Shown piece after piece: positions 52,035 through 63,379 of a stretch of 64,000 nucleotides of DNA (position 1 is its first letter; every line of letters begins with the position of its first letter). Source of the stretch: Streptomyces parvulus (GTDB lineage: Bacteria > Actinomycetota > Actinomycetes > Streptomycetales > Streptomycetaceae); assembly GCF_014648855.1 (NCBI RefSeq), contig NZ_BMRX01000012.1, forward strand, positions 1-64,000, read 5' to 3'. The notes under the pieces were generated by a model. It did no database searches and was not told where the DNA came from. It saw nothing but the letters and a program-made list of their open reading frames with translations. Both the position numbers and the translations under genes were made by a program.

Positions 52035-53165
52035 ATGACTGACACCCCGCAGCGCACCCGTCCCCTCCGCGTCCTCGCCGCCATGTCGGGCGGGGTCGAC
52101 TCCGCCGTCGCCGCCGCCCGCGCGGCCGAGGCGGGGCACGACGTGACCGGCGTCCACCTCGCGCTCTCCGCGAACCCGCAGTCCTTCCGCACCGGCGCCC
52201 GGGGCTGCTGCACCATCGAGGACTCGCGCGACGCGCGCCGCGCCGCGGACGTCATCGGCATCCCGTTCTACGTGTGGGACCTCGCCGACCGGTTCCGCGA
52301 GGACGTGGTCGAGGACTTCGTCGCCGAGTACGAGGCCGGCCGCACCCCGAACCCGTGCCTGCGCTGCAACGAGAAGATCAAGTTCGCCGCCCTGCTCGAC
52401 AAGGCGCTCGCCCTCGGCTTCGACGCCGTCTGCACCGGCCACTACGCCAAGGTGATCCTGCGCGAGGACGGCGTCCGCGAGCTGCACCGCGCCTCCGACA
52501 TGGCCAAGGACCAGAGCTACGTCCTCGGCGTGCTGGACGACCGGCAGCTCGCCCACGCCATGTTCCCGCTCGGCGACACCCTCACCACCAAGGACGAGAT
52601 CCGCGCGGAGGCCGAGCGCAGGGGCCTCGCGGTGGCCAAGAAGCCCGACTCGCACGACATCTGCTTCATCGCCGACGGCGACACCCAGGGCTTCCTGGCC
52701 AACCGCCTGGGCAGGGCGGAGGGCGACATCGTCGACGAGGCGGGCAACCGGCTCGGCACCCACGAGGGCGCCTACGGCTACACCATCGGCCAGCGCAAGG
52801 GCCTCAGGATCGGCACCCCCGCCCCCGACGGCAAGCCGCGCTACGTCCTGGACATCTCCCCGGTGGACAACACCGTGACGGTCGGCCCGGCCGAGGCGCT
52901 GGACGTCGACGCCCTGCGCGCGATCAAGCCCCGCTGGTGCGGCGCCGCCCCCACCGCCCCCGGGGCCTACACGGCCCAGCTGCGCGCCCACGGCGGCGAG
53001 ACCGAGGTCCGGGCCGAGCCGGTCGACGGCGCCCTGGAGGTCACCTTCACGGAGCCGGTGCGCGGCGTCGCCCCCGGCCAGGCGATCGTGCTGTACGACG
53101 GCACGCGCGTGGTGGGCTCGGCGACGATCGCGTCCACCACACGCGCGCGGGCCGGCGCCGCCTGA
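52035..53165 (+). CDS. mnmA: tRNA-uridine 2-sulfurtransferase
   Basis: 376 residues. PP-loop AMSGGVDSAVAA (18-23), adenylating N-terminal domain, catalytic cysteines in NPCLRCNEKIKF and SHDICFIADGD, and the C-terminal beta domain. It installs the s2 group at U34 of tRNAs for Lys, Glu and Gln. The ATG at 52035 follows CTGGAGGGG. Sulfur presumably comes from the nearby cysteine desulfurase. Confidence 0.95.
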   Translation: MTDTPQRTRPLRVLAAMSGGVDSAVAAARAAEAGHDVTGVHLALSANPQSFRTGARGCCTIEDSRDARRAADVIGIPFYVWDLADRFREDVVEDFVAEYEAGRTPNPCLRCNEKIKFAALLDKALALGFDAVCTGHYAKVILREDGVRELHRASDMAKDQSYVLGVLDDRQLAHAMFPLGDTLTTKDEIRAEAERRGLAVAKKPDSHDICFIADGDTQGFLANRLGRAEGDIVDEAGNRLGTHEGAYGYTIGQRKGLRIGTPAPDGKPRYVLDISPVDNTVTVGPAEALDVDALRAIKPRWCGAAPTAPGAYTAQLRAHGGETEVRAEPVDGALEVTFTEPVRGVAPGQAIVLYDGTRVVGSATIASTTRARAGAA

Positions 53166-53232
53166 CACCCGTGCCCGGCCCACTCCGGACGCCCGCGAGA
53201 GCGCCCGCCGGCGCTGCCGGGGCCGCGTGGGT

Positions 53233-54009
53233 TCACCGCTCCAGGAACTCCGTCAGCACCGGCGCCAGCACCCCCGGCTCCACCATGTGGGCCTGCCCCG
53301 CCACGGTGCCGTACGTGCCGTTCGGTGCCGCCTCGGCCACCGCGCGCGCCGCCTCGTGCCACCACGCGTCGCTCGCGCCGCCCGCCAGGGCCAGCAGGGG
53401 AGCGGTGACCGAGGCGATCGGGCCCACGGGGACCCGGCTGTCGCCCAGCACCGCGTCGTCGTACGCCAGACTCGGCGCCACCGACTCCATGCCCGGCCAC
53501 ATCGGCGACTGCCGGGCGCCCCGGATCATGTCCTCGCCCAGACCGGTGCGGCGCAGGAACAGCTCCACCGCCTCCCCGCGCGCGTCCCTGCCCAGCGCCG
53601 CGGCGAGCTTCTCGGTGTAGTCCGCGGCGGACCGGGCCGCGGCCTCGTCCATCGCGTACGGCACCTCGTACACCGCCACCCGCTGCACCGGCAGCCCGCT
53701 CGCCGCCGCGCGCAGCGCCAGCGCACCGCCCGACGACATGCCGTACAGGCTGGCCTCGCCGCCCACCGCCTCGATCAGCGCCGCCAGGTCCTCGACCTCG
53801 CGCTCCACCGCGTAGGGCGCCGTGTCGCCGCTCCCGCCGCGCCCCCGCCGGTCGTACACGGTGACGTCGAAGCGGTCCGACAGCTCCGCGGCCAGGGGCG
53901 CGGTCGTGGCGCCGGTCGACATGGCGCCGCTGACGAGGACGACCGCGGGCCCCCGGCCGGTGCGTTCGTAGGCGATGCGCGTGCCGTCGCGCGAAAGGGT
54001 GTGCTCCAT
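53233..54009 (-). CDS. Alpha/beta hydrolase
   Basis: 258 residues with the alpha/beta fold: GRGPAVVLVSGAMS (oxyanion), nucleophile elbow YGMSSGGALALRAA, and a C-terminal histidine region AGQAHMVEPGVLAPVL. It belongs to the broad hydrolase family common in actinobacteria; substrate unknown. It stands between mnmA and the DUF427 gene on the opposite strand to mnmA. Confidence 0.82.
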   Translation of the reverse strand: MEHTLSRDGTRIAYERTGRGPAVVLVSGAMSTGATTAPLAAELSDRFDVTVYDRRGRGGSGDTAPYAVEREVEDLAALIEAVGGEASLYGMSSGGALALRAAASGLPVQRVAVYEVPYAMDEAAARSAADYTEKLAAALGRDARGEAVELFLRRTGLGEDMIRGARQSPMWPGMESVAPSLAYDDAVLGDSRVPVGPIASVTAPLLALAGGASDAWWHEAARAVAEAAPNGTYGTVAGQAHMVEPGVLAPVLTEFLER

Positions 54010-54063
54010 GCCTGTGCAGACTGCCCTACGGCACGCGATTAATCCTTCAGGACACGGGCCGCC

Positions 54064-54387
54064 TCAGGACACCTCGACGTCGTAGAAGCACAGGTGGTCC
54101 TTGATCTCGGCCACCTCCGCCTTCGGTTCCGGGTACGCCCACACCAGGTCCGCCGCGTCCGGCAGGGACCAGTAGGACGCGTCGCCCTTGAAGGGGCAGT
54201 GCGTCCGCGTGCCGGAGGCTGTCAGCAGGTCGAGGCGCACGTCCTCGGCCGGGATGTAGAAGCGGTCCGGGCAGCCCGTCTCGTGCAGGACCAGCGCCTT
54301 GTCGCTCTCCGCCAGGACCTGGCCGCCGTGCACCGCGCGCACGTGCCGGCCGCTCGGCTCCACGGTGATGATGTGTCCCTTGCTCAC
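54064..54387 (-). CDS. DUF427 family protein
   Basis: 107 residues: HIITVEPSGRHVRAVHGGQVLAESDKALVLHE, FYIPAEDVRLDLL and HCPFKGDASYWSL are the DUF427 signature (a small beta-rich fold of unknown function). The GTG at 54387 follows GAGGAGG with 5-nt spacing. Confidence 0.85.
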   Translation of the reverse strand: MSKGHIITVEPSGRHVRAVHGGQVLAESDKALVLHETGCPDRFYIPAEDVRLDLLTASGTRTHCPFKGDASYWSLPDAADLVWAYPEPKAEVAEIKDHLCFYDVEVS

Positions 54388-54478
54388 GGTCGTCCTCCTC
54401 GGACAGTGGGTTCCCACGGTTCAGCGCGTCCGGAAGCCGGGTTCTTCCCCGCCGGGCGCCGAACGTACCGTTGCCCCC

Positions 54479-55018
54479 ATGAACATCTGCGTCTTCCTCT
54501 CCGCCGCCGACCTCGACGAGCGCTACACGGGCCCCGCGAAGGAGTTCGGCGGACTGCTCGGCAAGGGCGGCCACACCCTCGTCTGGGGCGGCTCCGACAC
54601 CGGTCTGATGAAGGTGGTCGCCGACGGCGTACAGGAGTCCGGGGGCCGGCTGCTCGGGGTCTCGGTGGACTTCCTGGCCGCCAAGGCGCGCGCGGGCGCC
54701 GACGAGATGGTGATCGCGAAGGACCTCGCCGAGCGCAAGCGGCTGCTGCTGGAGAAGGCCGACGCCGTGGTCATCATGGTCGGCGGCACCGGCACCCTCG
54801 ACGAGGCCACCGAGATCCTGGAGCTGAAGAAGCACGGGCACACCGACAAGCCCGTCGTCCTGCTCAACACGGCCGGCTTCTACGACGGCCTGCGGGAGCA
54901 GTTCCGCCGCATGGAGGACGAGGGCTTCCTGCCCCGGCCCCTCACCGAGCTGGTCTTCTTCGCCGAGGAGCCGGTCGGCGCCCTCGCCTACCTGGAGGAG
55001 AGCCGGGGCATCGCGTGA
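54479..55018 (+). CDS. LOG family protein (TIGR00730, cytokinin-nucleotide phosphoribohydrolase-like)
   Basis: 179 residues. MNICVFLSAADLDERYTGPA, LVWGGSDTGLMKVVADGV and VGGTGTLDEATEILE match the LOG fold; the last is the PGGxGTxxE motif with Val in place of Pro. Family members release a base from nucleoside 5'-monophosphates; many bacterial ones have unclear roles. The ATG at 54479 is preferred on homology. An SDR gene follows 27 bp later. Confidence 0.85.
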   Translation: MNICVFLSAADLDERYTGPAKEFGGLLGKGGHTLVWGGSDTGLMKVVADGVQESGGRLLGVSVDFLAAKARAGADEMVIAKDLAERKRLLLEKADAVVIMVGGTGTLDEATEILELKKHGHTDKPVVLLNTAGFYDGLREQFRRMEDEGFLPRPLTELVFFAEEPVGALAYLEESRGIA

Positions 55019-55045
55019 GCCGCCGGTGATGCGAGCATGGCGGAC

Positions 55046-55735
55046 ATGGCTACACATGTGATCACCGGAGCGGGCTCCGGCATCGGCGCGGCCGTCGCCC
55101 GCCGCCTGCACGAGCGCGGCGACGAGATCGTCCTGCACGCGCGCGACGCGGGCCGCGCCAAGGAGCTGGCGGCGGCCCACCCCGGTGCCAAGACGCTGGT
55201 CGGCGACCTGGCCGACCCGGAGAAGCTCTCCTGGGCCTTCTCCCACCAGACGCTGCCCGACCGCGTGGACTCGCTGCTGCACATCGCCGGCGTCGTCGAC
55301 CTCGGCACGGTCGGCGACCTCACCCCGAAGACCTGGCGCCACCAGCTGGCCGTCAACCTGATCGCGCCGGCCGAGCTGACCCGCCTCTTCCTGCCCCAGC
55401 TCCGCGTCGCCCAGGGCCAGGTGGTGTTCGTCAACTCCGGGTCCGGGCTCAACGCCCACGCCGGCTGGTCCGCGTACGGCGCCTCCAAGCACGGCCTCAA
55501 GGCGCTCGCCGACGCGCTGCGCCAGGAGGAGCACGCGAACGGCGTCCGCGTCACCTCCGTCTACCCGGGCCGCACCGCCAGCCCCATGCAGGCGAAGGTG
55601 CACCAGCAGGAGGGCAAGGAGTACGACCCGTCGAAGTGGATCGACCCCGAGTCGGTCGCCACCACGATCCTGACCGCCCTCGACCTGCCGCGGGACGCGG
55701 AGATCAACGACCTGACGGTGCGACCGGGCAGGTGA
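55046..55735 (+). CDS. Short-chain dehydrogenase/reductase
   Basis: 229 residues; Rossmann motif THVITGAGSGIGAAVARRL (TGxxxGIG) at the N-terminus and the YGASKHGLKALADALR catalytic Tyr-Lys motif. VFVNSGSGLNAHAGWSAYG supplies the Ser. Substrate unknown. ATG at 55046 or 55037 are both possible. Close spacing with the LOG gene suggests co-transcription. Confidence 0.86.
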   Translation: MATHVITGAGSGIGAAVARRLHERGDEIVLHARDAGRAKELAAAHPGAKTLVGDLADPEKLSWAFSHQTLPDRVDSLLHIAGVVDLGTVGDLTPKTWRHQLAVNLIAPAELTRLFLPQLRVAQGQVVFVNSGSGLNAHAGWSAYGASKHGLKALADALRQEEHANGVRVTSVYPGRTASPMQAKVHQQEGKEYDPSKWIDPESVATTILTALDLPRDAEINDLTVRPGR

Positions 55736-55765
55736 CGGCGGCGCGGGGTTCCGTAGGCTGCTGCG

Positions 55766-56776
55766 GTGAGTGAAAACAGCCAGACCGCGTTCGGCCCCGC
55801 CACGGGCGTCGGCTCCCTGCCCGGGGACGACGCCCGTGAGGCCGTCAAGACCGCCACCGGCACCTTCGAGGACTTCCCCTTCCTCCCCGAACTGCCCGCC
55901 CGCGGCCCCGGCGCCGACATGATCGGCCGCACCGCCGGGATGCTCGTCGAGCTGTACGCGCGCGTGGAGCCCAGCGGCTGGCGGCTCGGCGACCGGCCCG
56001 GACGCGACACCAAGCGGGCCAGGGCCTGGCTCGGCGAGGACCTCGACGCCCTGGAGGAGTTCACCCAGGGTTACCAGGGGCCACTGAAGGTCCAGGCGGT
56101 CGGCCCCTGGACGCTCGCCGCGGCCCTCGAACTGCGGGGCGGCGAGGCCGTCCTGTCCGACCCGGGCGCCTGCCGCGACCTCGCCGCCTCGCTCGCCGAG
56201 GGGCTGCGCCTGCACCTGGCCGAGATCCGGCGCCGCGTCCCCGGCGCCCGTCCCGTGCTCCAGCTGGACGAACCGTCCCTCACCGCCGTGCTCCGCGGCC
56301 AGGTCCGCAGCGCCAGCGGCTACCGCACCCACCGCGCCGTGGACCGCCAGCTCGTCGAGGCCGCCCTGCGCGAGGTCGCCGGGGCGCAGAGCGGCGGCGA
56401 CCCCGTCGTCGTCCACTCCTGCGCACCGGACGTGCCGTTCGCCCTGCTGCGCCGCGCGGGCTTCGCGGGCATCTCCTTCGACTTCTCCCTGCTCACCGAG
56501 CGTGACGACGACGCGATCGGCGAGGCCGCCGAGTCCGGCACCCGGCTGCTCGCCGGTGTCGTGCCCGGCACGGACACCGCATTGTCAGACCCTGCCGGTA
56601 GCGTCATGGGTGTCAGGACGCTGTGGCGCAGGCTGGGGCTGCGGCCGGAGCTGCTCGCGGAGGCGGTCACCGTCACCCCGTCGTGCGGACTCGCGGGCGC
56701 TTCCCCCGCGTACGCCCGCCGGGCCCTCGCCCAGTGCGTCCGGGCGGCGAGATCCCTCGCGGACAACCCAGAGTAA
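55766..56776 (+). CDS. Cobalamin-independent methionine synthase-like protein (MetE C-terminal domain family)
   Basis: 336 residues, only the C-terminal half-domain of MetE. GVGSLPGDDAREAV and PELPARGPGADMIGR at the start, LQLDEPSLTAVL in the middle, and putative zinc ligands in VVVHSCAPDVP and TPSCGLAGASPAYARRAL. Short MetE-like proteins cannot be assumed to use methyl-THF-polyglutamate; methyl-transfer from another donor is possible. 9 bp before ligA. Confidence 0.85.
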   Translation: MSENSQTAFGPATGVGSLPGDDAREAVKTATGTFEDFPFLPELPARGPGADMIGRTAGMLVELYARVEPSGWRLGDRPGRDTKRARAWLGEDLDALEEFTQGYQGPLKVQAVGPWTLAAALELRGGEAVLSDPGACRDLAASLAEGLRLHLAEIRRRVPGARPVLQLDEPSLTAVLRGQVRSASGYRTHRAVDRQLVEAALREVAGAQSGGDPVVVHSCAPDVPFALLRRAGFAGISFDFSLLTERDDDAIGEAAESGTRLLAGVVPGTDTALSDPAGSVMGVRTLWRRLGLRPELLAEAVTVTPSCGLAGASPAYARRALAQCVRAARSLADNPE

Positions 56777-56785
56777 CGGGAGGAC

Positions 56786-58987
56786 ATGACGGTGGCCGGC
56801 GACAAGCAGGCGGAGACGACAAGCGTGCCGGCTCAGGCGCGGGAGCAGCACGCGCAGCTCGCTGAGCAGATCGAGGAGCACCGCTTCCGGTACTACGTGA
56901 AGGACGCCCCCGTCGTCAGCGACGCGGACTTCGACCGGCTGCTGCGCACCCTGGAGGAGCTGGAGGAGCGCCACCCGGAGCTGCGCACCCCCGAGTCCCC
57001 GACCCAGAAGGTCGCCGGCTCCTACGAGACCGAGTTCACGGCCGTGGCCCACCCCACGCGCATGCTCTCCCTCGACAACACCTTCAACGACGAGGAACTG
57101 GCCGCCTGGACCGAGCGCATCGCCAGGGAGCTGGGCGAGCAGGAGTACCACTTCCTGTGCGAGCTGAAGGTCGACGGCCTCGCCGTCAACCTCACCTACG
57201 AGCGCGGCCGCCTGGTCCGCGCCGCCACCCGCGGTGACGGCCGCACCGGCGAGGACATCACGCCCAACGTCCGCACCATCGCCGAGATCCCCGAGCGGCT
57301 CCGGGGCGACGAGGTGCCCGACCGGGTGGAGATCCGCGGCGAGGTCTACTTCCCGATGGAGAAGTTCCAGGAACTGAACACCCGGTTGAACGAGGCGGGC
57401 GACAAGCCCTTCGCCAACCCCCGCAACGCGGCCGCCGGTTCGCTGCGCCAGAAGGACCCGCGCGTCACCGCCACCCGCCCGCTGCACATGGTGGTCCACG
57501 GCATCGGCGTCCTGGAGGGCTACTCGGGCATGACCCGCCTCTCCCAGGCGTACGACCTGCTGAAGAGCTGGGGCCTGCCCACCTCCCCGCACAACAGGGT
57601 GGTCGACGGCCTCGAAGGCGTCCGCGAGTTCATCGCGTACTACGGCGAGAACCGCCACTCCGTGGCGCACGAGATCGACGGCGTCGTCGTCAAGCTCGAC
57701 GAGATCCGCCTCCAGGGCCGGCTCGGCTCCACGGCCCGCGCCCCCCGCTGGGCCATCGCCTACAAGTACGCGCCGGAGGAGGTCAACACCAAGCTCGTCG
57801 ACATCAAGGTCGGCGTCGGCCGCACCGGCCGGGTCACGCCGTACGCGCAGGTCGAGCCGGTCACCGTGGCCGGCAGCGAGGTCGAGTTCGCCACGCTGCA
57901 CAACCAGGACGTGGTCAAGGCCAAGGGCGTGCTCATCGGCGACACCGTGGTGCTGCGCAAGGCCGGCGACGTCATCCCGGAGATCCTCGGCCCGGTCGCC
58001 GACCTCAGGGACGGCAGCGAGCGGGAGTTCGTGATGCCGGCCGAGTGCCCCGAGTGCGGTACGCCGCTGCGGGCCATGAAGGAGGGCGACATCGACCTCC
58101 GCTGCCCCAACGCCCGCCGATGCCCCGCCCAGTTGCGCGGACGCCTGTCCTATCTCGCCGGCCGCGAGTGCCTCGACATCGAGCACTTCGGCGACGTCGT
58201 GGCCGCCGCCCTCACCGGTCCGCTCGAACCGGCCGAGCCGCCGCTGGCCGACGAGGGCGACCTCTTCGACCTCACCGTCGAGAAGCTGCTGCCCATCAAG
58301 GCGTACGTCCTCGACCAGGACAGCGGACTGCCCAAGCGCGACCCGAAGACCGGCGAGGAGAAGATCGTCACGGTCTTCGCCAACAAGGAGGGCGAGCCGA
58401 AGAAGAACACCCTCTCGCTGCTCGCGCACATCGAGGAGGCCAAGACCCGGCCGCTCGCCCGCTTCATCAACGGCCTCTCCATCCGGTACGTGGGACCCGT
58501 CGCCGCCCAGGCCCTGGCCCGCGAGTTCCGCTCCATCGACCGCATCGAGCAGGCCACCGAGGAGGAGCTGGCGAACACGGACGGCGTGGGCGCCACCATC
58601 GCCACCGCCCTCAAGGAGTGGTTCGCCGAGGACTGGCACCGCGAGATCGTGCGCAAGTGGAAGGCGGCCGGAGTCCCGCTGGAGGACCGTTCGAGCGGCG
58701 AGGACGAGGGCCCCCGCCCCCTCGAAGGGCTCACCGTCGTCGTCACCGGCACCCTGGACAACTTCACCCGGGACGGCGCCAAGGACGCCCTCCAGAGCAG
58801 GGGCGCCAAGGTGACCGGTTCGGTGTCCAAGAAGACGTCCTTCGTCGTCGTCGGTGACAGTCCCGGGTCGAAGTACGACAAGGCGATGCAGCTGAAGGTT
58901 CCGGTTCTGGACGAGGACGGCTTCACCGTCCTGCTCGAACAGGGGGCCGAAGCGGCGGCCGACGTCGCACTTTCGGCTGAGGAATAG
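56786..58987 (+). CDS. ligA: NAD-dependent DNA ligase
   Basis: 733 residues, full domain set: Ia domain, adenylation domain with Lys128 in FLCELKVDGLAV, OB fold (KVGVGRTGRVTPYA), Cys4 zinc finger (CPECGTPL...CPNARRC), HhH domain (TDGVGATIATALKEW) and C-terminal BRCT (LTVVVTGTLDNFTRDGAKDA). Essential for replication and repair. GAGGACATGACGG context at the start; probably co-transcribed with the MetE-like gene. Confidence 0.97.
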   Translation: MTVAGDKQAETTSVPAQAREQHAQLAEQIEEHRFRYYVKDAPVVSDADFDRLLRTLEELEERHPELRTPESPTQKVAGSYETEFTAVAHPTRMLSLDNTFNDEELAAWTERIARELGEQEYHFLCELKVDGLAVNLTYERGRLVRAATRGDGRTGEDITPNVRTIAEIPERLRGDEVPDRVEIRGEVYFPMEKFQELNTRLNEAGDKPFANPRNAAAGSLRQKDPRVTATRPLHMVVHGIGVLEGYSGMTRLSQAYDLLKSWGLPTSPHNRVVDGLEGVREFIAYYGENRHSVAHEIDGVVVKLDEIRLQGRLGSTARAPRWAIAYKYAPEEVNTKLVDIKVGVGRTGRVTPYAQVEPVTVAGSEVEFATLHNQDVVKAKGVLIGDTVVLRKAGDVIPEILGPVADLRDGSEREFVMPAECPECGTPLRAMKEGDIDLRCPNARRCPAQLRGRLSYLAGRECLDIEHFGDVVAAALTGPLEPAEPPLADEGDLFDLTVEKLLPIKAYVLDQDSGLPKRDPKTGEEKIVTVFANKEGEPKKNTLSLLAHIEEAKTRPLARFINGLSIRYVGPVAAQALAREFRSIDRIEQATEEELANTDGVGATIATALKEWFAEDWHREIVRKWKAAGVPLEDRSSGEDEGPRPLEGLTVVVTGTLDNFTRDGAKDALQSRGAKVTGSVSKKTSFVVVGDSPGSKYDKAMQLKVPVLDEDGFTVLLEQGAEAAADVALSAEE

Positions 58988-59244
58988 CGGTTGAAGGCCA
59001 CTCGATAGGCGCATATCAGATGCATAAGGGTGGCCGGGTCGCATTCGGGCAACCGTCGACGACCGGTGCCCCTGGAAGCCTTCCGCGGCCTACTGTTGAG
59101 GTGTGCACCCGCCGTGCCCAGCCGCGGTCGGGGCATCCCCCTGCCGCGAGGGACAGGGGCAGGGTCTTCCCACGCGGTGCCGTCGACGGTCGTCGGGCGC
59201 CGGACCGCGTGGCGTGGGCACCCCAGGCTGTGAGAGGGACGGGA

Positions 59245-61482
59245 ATGGAACCGACCGAGAGCGCCGCCGCGGGCTCACGGCTGCGCCTGCGTCGCATGGC
59301 GGACGCGTGGCACGCGGGCCGTTGGGCGGGCGGGCGGGTGGGCGGCACCCCGTATCCCGCCGCGGGCGCCCGCGGATCGGTGCCGCCGGCCCCGGGCCAC
59401 GCCCCCGGCCTGCCCGACGCCGACGGCGAACGGCACCTGTCCTGGCCCGCGTTGCCCGCGGCGATCGTCGCGGGCGCCGCCTTCGTGCTGGGGGCCGGCT
59501 TCTACCGGGCCTTCTCCGACGGCCACGCCCTCTTCCCGGCCGGCACCGCGGGCTGGTCCCTGGCCGTGCTGGCGGGCATCGTCGTCGGCCACCTCGTCAT
59601 GCTCGGCCGCTCCCGCTGGTGGGGCGGCACCGGCTCCGGTTCCGCCCTCACCCTCTCCGTCCTGCTGCTGTACGGCTGGATTCCGGCCGGCATGGTCAGC
59701 CTCACCGTCGTCGTCCTCGTCGGCATAGCCCGCCGGGGCCGCTGGCGCCAGGGCGTCCTGCACGGCGCCGTGGACATCCTCGGCGTCGCCGCGGGTGCCC
59801 TGCTGCTGGGCGTCTGCGGCTCCGTCCCGTCGGTGGAGGAACCCTGGGACCCCGACACCTGGGGCGTCTACGCGGCTCCCAAGGTGGTGCTCGTCGCCGC
59901 CGCCTATCTCGCCGTCACCCGCGCCCTGTTGTGGTACCTCCAGGTGCCCCGCGCGGGCCTGCCCACCGTCGCCCGCACCGCCCTGGTCAGGCAGGGGCTC
60001 GTCGCCGTCGCCCTGCTCGGCATCGCCCCGCTGGTCTGCGTCGTCGCCGTCGCCAAGCCCCTGCTGCTGCCGCTGTTCGCCATCCCGCTGATCGCCCTCG
60101 ACTCCACCCTGTGGATCGCCCGCGCCCGCGCCGAGGAGCAGCTGCGCGACCCCCTCACCGGACTGCCCAACCGGCAGTGGCTCCTGGAGCGGACGTGGAG
60201 CGCGCTGGACGACGCCGAGCGCATCGGCGCCCGCGCCGCCCTGATGCTGATCGACCTCGACCGCTTCCGCTCGGTCAACGACACCCTCGGCCACCTCGCG
60301 GGCGACCGGCTGCTCCTCCAGACCGCCGACCGGCTGCGGCACGCCCTGCCGCGCGGGGCGGAGGTCGCCCGCCTCGGCGGTGACGAGTTCGCCGTCTTAC
60401 TCCCCGTCGCCGACTCCACCACGTCGGCGACCCGGATCGCCCGGGGGCTCGTCGCCGCGCTCAGCTCCCCGATGGACCTGGACGGACTCACCCTCGTCCT
60501 GGAGGCCAGCGCCGGCGTCGCCGTCTTCCCCGACCACGCGCTGGACGCCGAGGGCCTGCTGCGCCGCGCCGACGTGGCGATGTACCAGGCCAAGCGGGAC
60601 CGCACCGGCGTGGAGGTCTACGAGTCCAAGCGGGACTCCAACACCCCGGACCGGCTCGGCCTGCTGGGCGACCTGCGCCGGGCCCTGGACGCGCACGAGG
60701 TCCAGCTCCACTACCAGCCCAAGGTGCGCTTCGACGGCCAGGTCGCCGGCCTGGAGGCCCTGGTGCGGTGGGTGCACCCCGAGCGCGGCAAGGTCCCGCC
60801 GGACGAGTTCATAGCCATCGCCGAGTCCTCCGGCCTGATGCCCCACCTCACCGAGTACGTGCTGGAGACCGCGCTCGGACAGGTCGCCCGCTGGCGCGCC
60901 CAGGGCCTCTTCGTGCCGGTCGCGGTCAACGTCTCCCCGCGCGACGTGCACACCCCCGGCTTCGCGGGCGCCGTGGCCGGCCGGCTGGCCCGGCACGGCG
61001 TCCCCGCGGGAGCGCTCCAACTGGAGATCACCGAGCACGTCCTGCTCGAGGACCCGCAGCGCGCCGCCGACACCCTCAACGCGCTGACCGGGCACGGCGT
61101 GAAGATGTCCCTCGACGACTTCGGCACCGGCTACTCCTCCCTCGTCCACCTGCGCAGGCTCCCGGTGAGCGAGCTGAAGATCGACCGCTCGTTCGTGGCC
61201 CGGCTCGCCGTCGACGCCGAGGACGCCGAGATCGTGCGCTGCACCGTCGACCTCGCCCACTCCCTCGGGCTGCTCGTCGTCGCCGAGGGCGTCGAGGACG
61301 ACGAGACCTGGGAGCGCCTGCGCGACCTGGGCTGCGACGCCGTGCAGGGGTGGCTGGTCGCCGCCGCGATGCCGCCGGAGGAGACGACCGCGTGGCTGCG
61401 GGCCCGGGGCTCGCGCGGATGGCAGCGGCCCGCGCCGGCGCTGCCGGCCGCCGCCGGGGACGACCCGGGGCGGGTCGGGTAG
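59245..61482 (+). CDS. rmdB: GGDEF-EAL c-di-GMP signalling protein (RmdB-like)
   Basis: 745 residues. Disordered N-terminus to about 70, a multi-helix membrane region (about 70-290; hydrophobic runs such as LPAAIVAGAAFVLGAGFY and LSVLLLYGWIPAGMVSLTV), GGDEF domain with intact LGGDEF near 377, and EAL domain with intact LEALVRW near 501 plus FGTGYSSL and ITEHVLL. In S. coelicolor the matching gene, RmdB, acts as a c-di-GMP phosphodiesterase affecting colony development. Here both motifs are intact, so the balance of activities cannot be read. ATG at 59245 is preceded by GAGAGGGACGGGA. Confidence 0.88.
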   Translation: MEPTESAAAGSRLRLRRMADAWHAGRWAGGRVGGTPYPAAGARGSVPPAPGHAPGLPDADGERHLSWPALPAAIVAGAAFVLGAGFYRAFSDGHALFPAGTAGWSLAVLAGIVVGHLVMLGRSRWWGGTGSGSALTLSVLLLYGWIPAGMVSLTVVVLVGIARRGRWRQGVLHGAVDILGVAAGALLLGVCGSVPSVEEPWDPDTWGVYAAPKVVLVAAAYLAVTRALLWYLQVPRAGLPTVARTALVRQGLVAVALLGIAPLVCVVAVAKPLLLPLFAIPLIALDSTLWIARARAEEQLRDPLTGLPNRQWLLERTWSALDDAERIGARAALMLIDLDRFRSVNDTLGHLAGDRLLLQTADRLRHALPRGAEVARLGGDEFAVLLPVADSTTSATRIARGLVAALSSPMDLDGLTLVLEASAGVAVFPDHALDAEGLLRRADVAMYQAKRDRTGVEVYESKRDSNTPDRLGLLGDLRRALDAHEVQLHYQPKVRFDGQVAGLEALVRWVHPERGKVPPDEFIAIAESSGLMPHLTEYVLETALGQVARWRAQGLFVPVAVNVSPRDVHTPGFAGAVAGRLARHGVPAGALQLEITEHVLLEDPQRAADTLNALTGHGVKMSLDDFGTGYSSLVHLRRLPVSELKIDRSFVARLAVDAEDAEIVRCTVDLAHSLGLLVVAEGVEDDETWERLRDLGCDAVQGWLVAAAMPPEETTAWLRARGSRGWQRPAPALPAAAGDDPGRVG

Positions 61483-61583
61483 GCCCTCGGCCGAAACCGT
61501 TTAACGACCACCTGCCCGCTCCCCATAGGATTGGGCCAAACCGACCTGCCCGAAGAAACACACTCACCCCAGAGGAACGCTGC

Positions 61584-61880
61584 ATGCCTGGCATCACGCG
61601 CGAGGAGGTCGCCCACCTCGCCCGGCTGGCGCGTCTGGAGCTGAAGCCCGAAGAGCTAGAGCACTTCGCGGGACAGCTCGACGACATCATCGGCGCGGTC
61701 GCCCGCGTCAGCGAGGTCGCCGACCAAGACGTACCGCCGACCTCGCACCCGCTCCCGCTGACGAACGTCATGCGGCCGGACGAGGTCCGTCCGTCGCTCA
61801 CGCCCGAGCAGGCGCTCTCCGGCGCCCCGGCCCAGGAGCAGCAGCGATTCAAGGTGCCGCAGATCCTGGGGGAGGAGTAA
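61584..61880 (+). CDS. gatC: Asp/Glu-tRNA amidotransferase subunit C
   Basis: 98 residues; MPGITREEVAHLARLARLEL start and the C-terminal QQRFKVPQIL are canonical. It stabilises GatA-GatB, which converts misacylated Glu-tRNA(Gln) or Asp-tRNA(Asn). First gene of the operon; a possible -10 TAGGAT lies at 61526-61531. 5 bp before gatA. Confidence 0.95.
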   Translation: MPGITREEVAHLARLARLELKPEELEHFAGQLDDIIGAVARVSEVADQDVPPTSHPLPLTNVMRPDEVRPSLTPEQALSGAPAQEQQRFKVPQILGEE

Positions 61881-61885
61881 CACCC

Positions 61886-63375
<1,490 letters not shown>

Positions 63376-63379
<4 letters not shown>

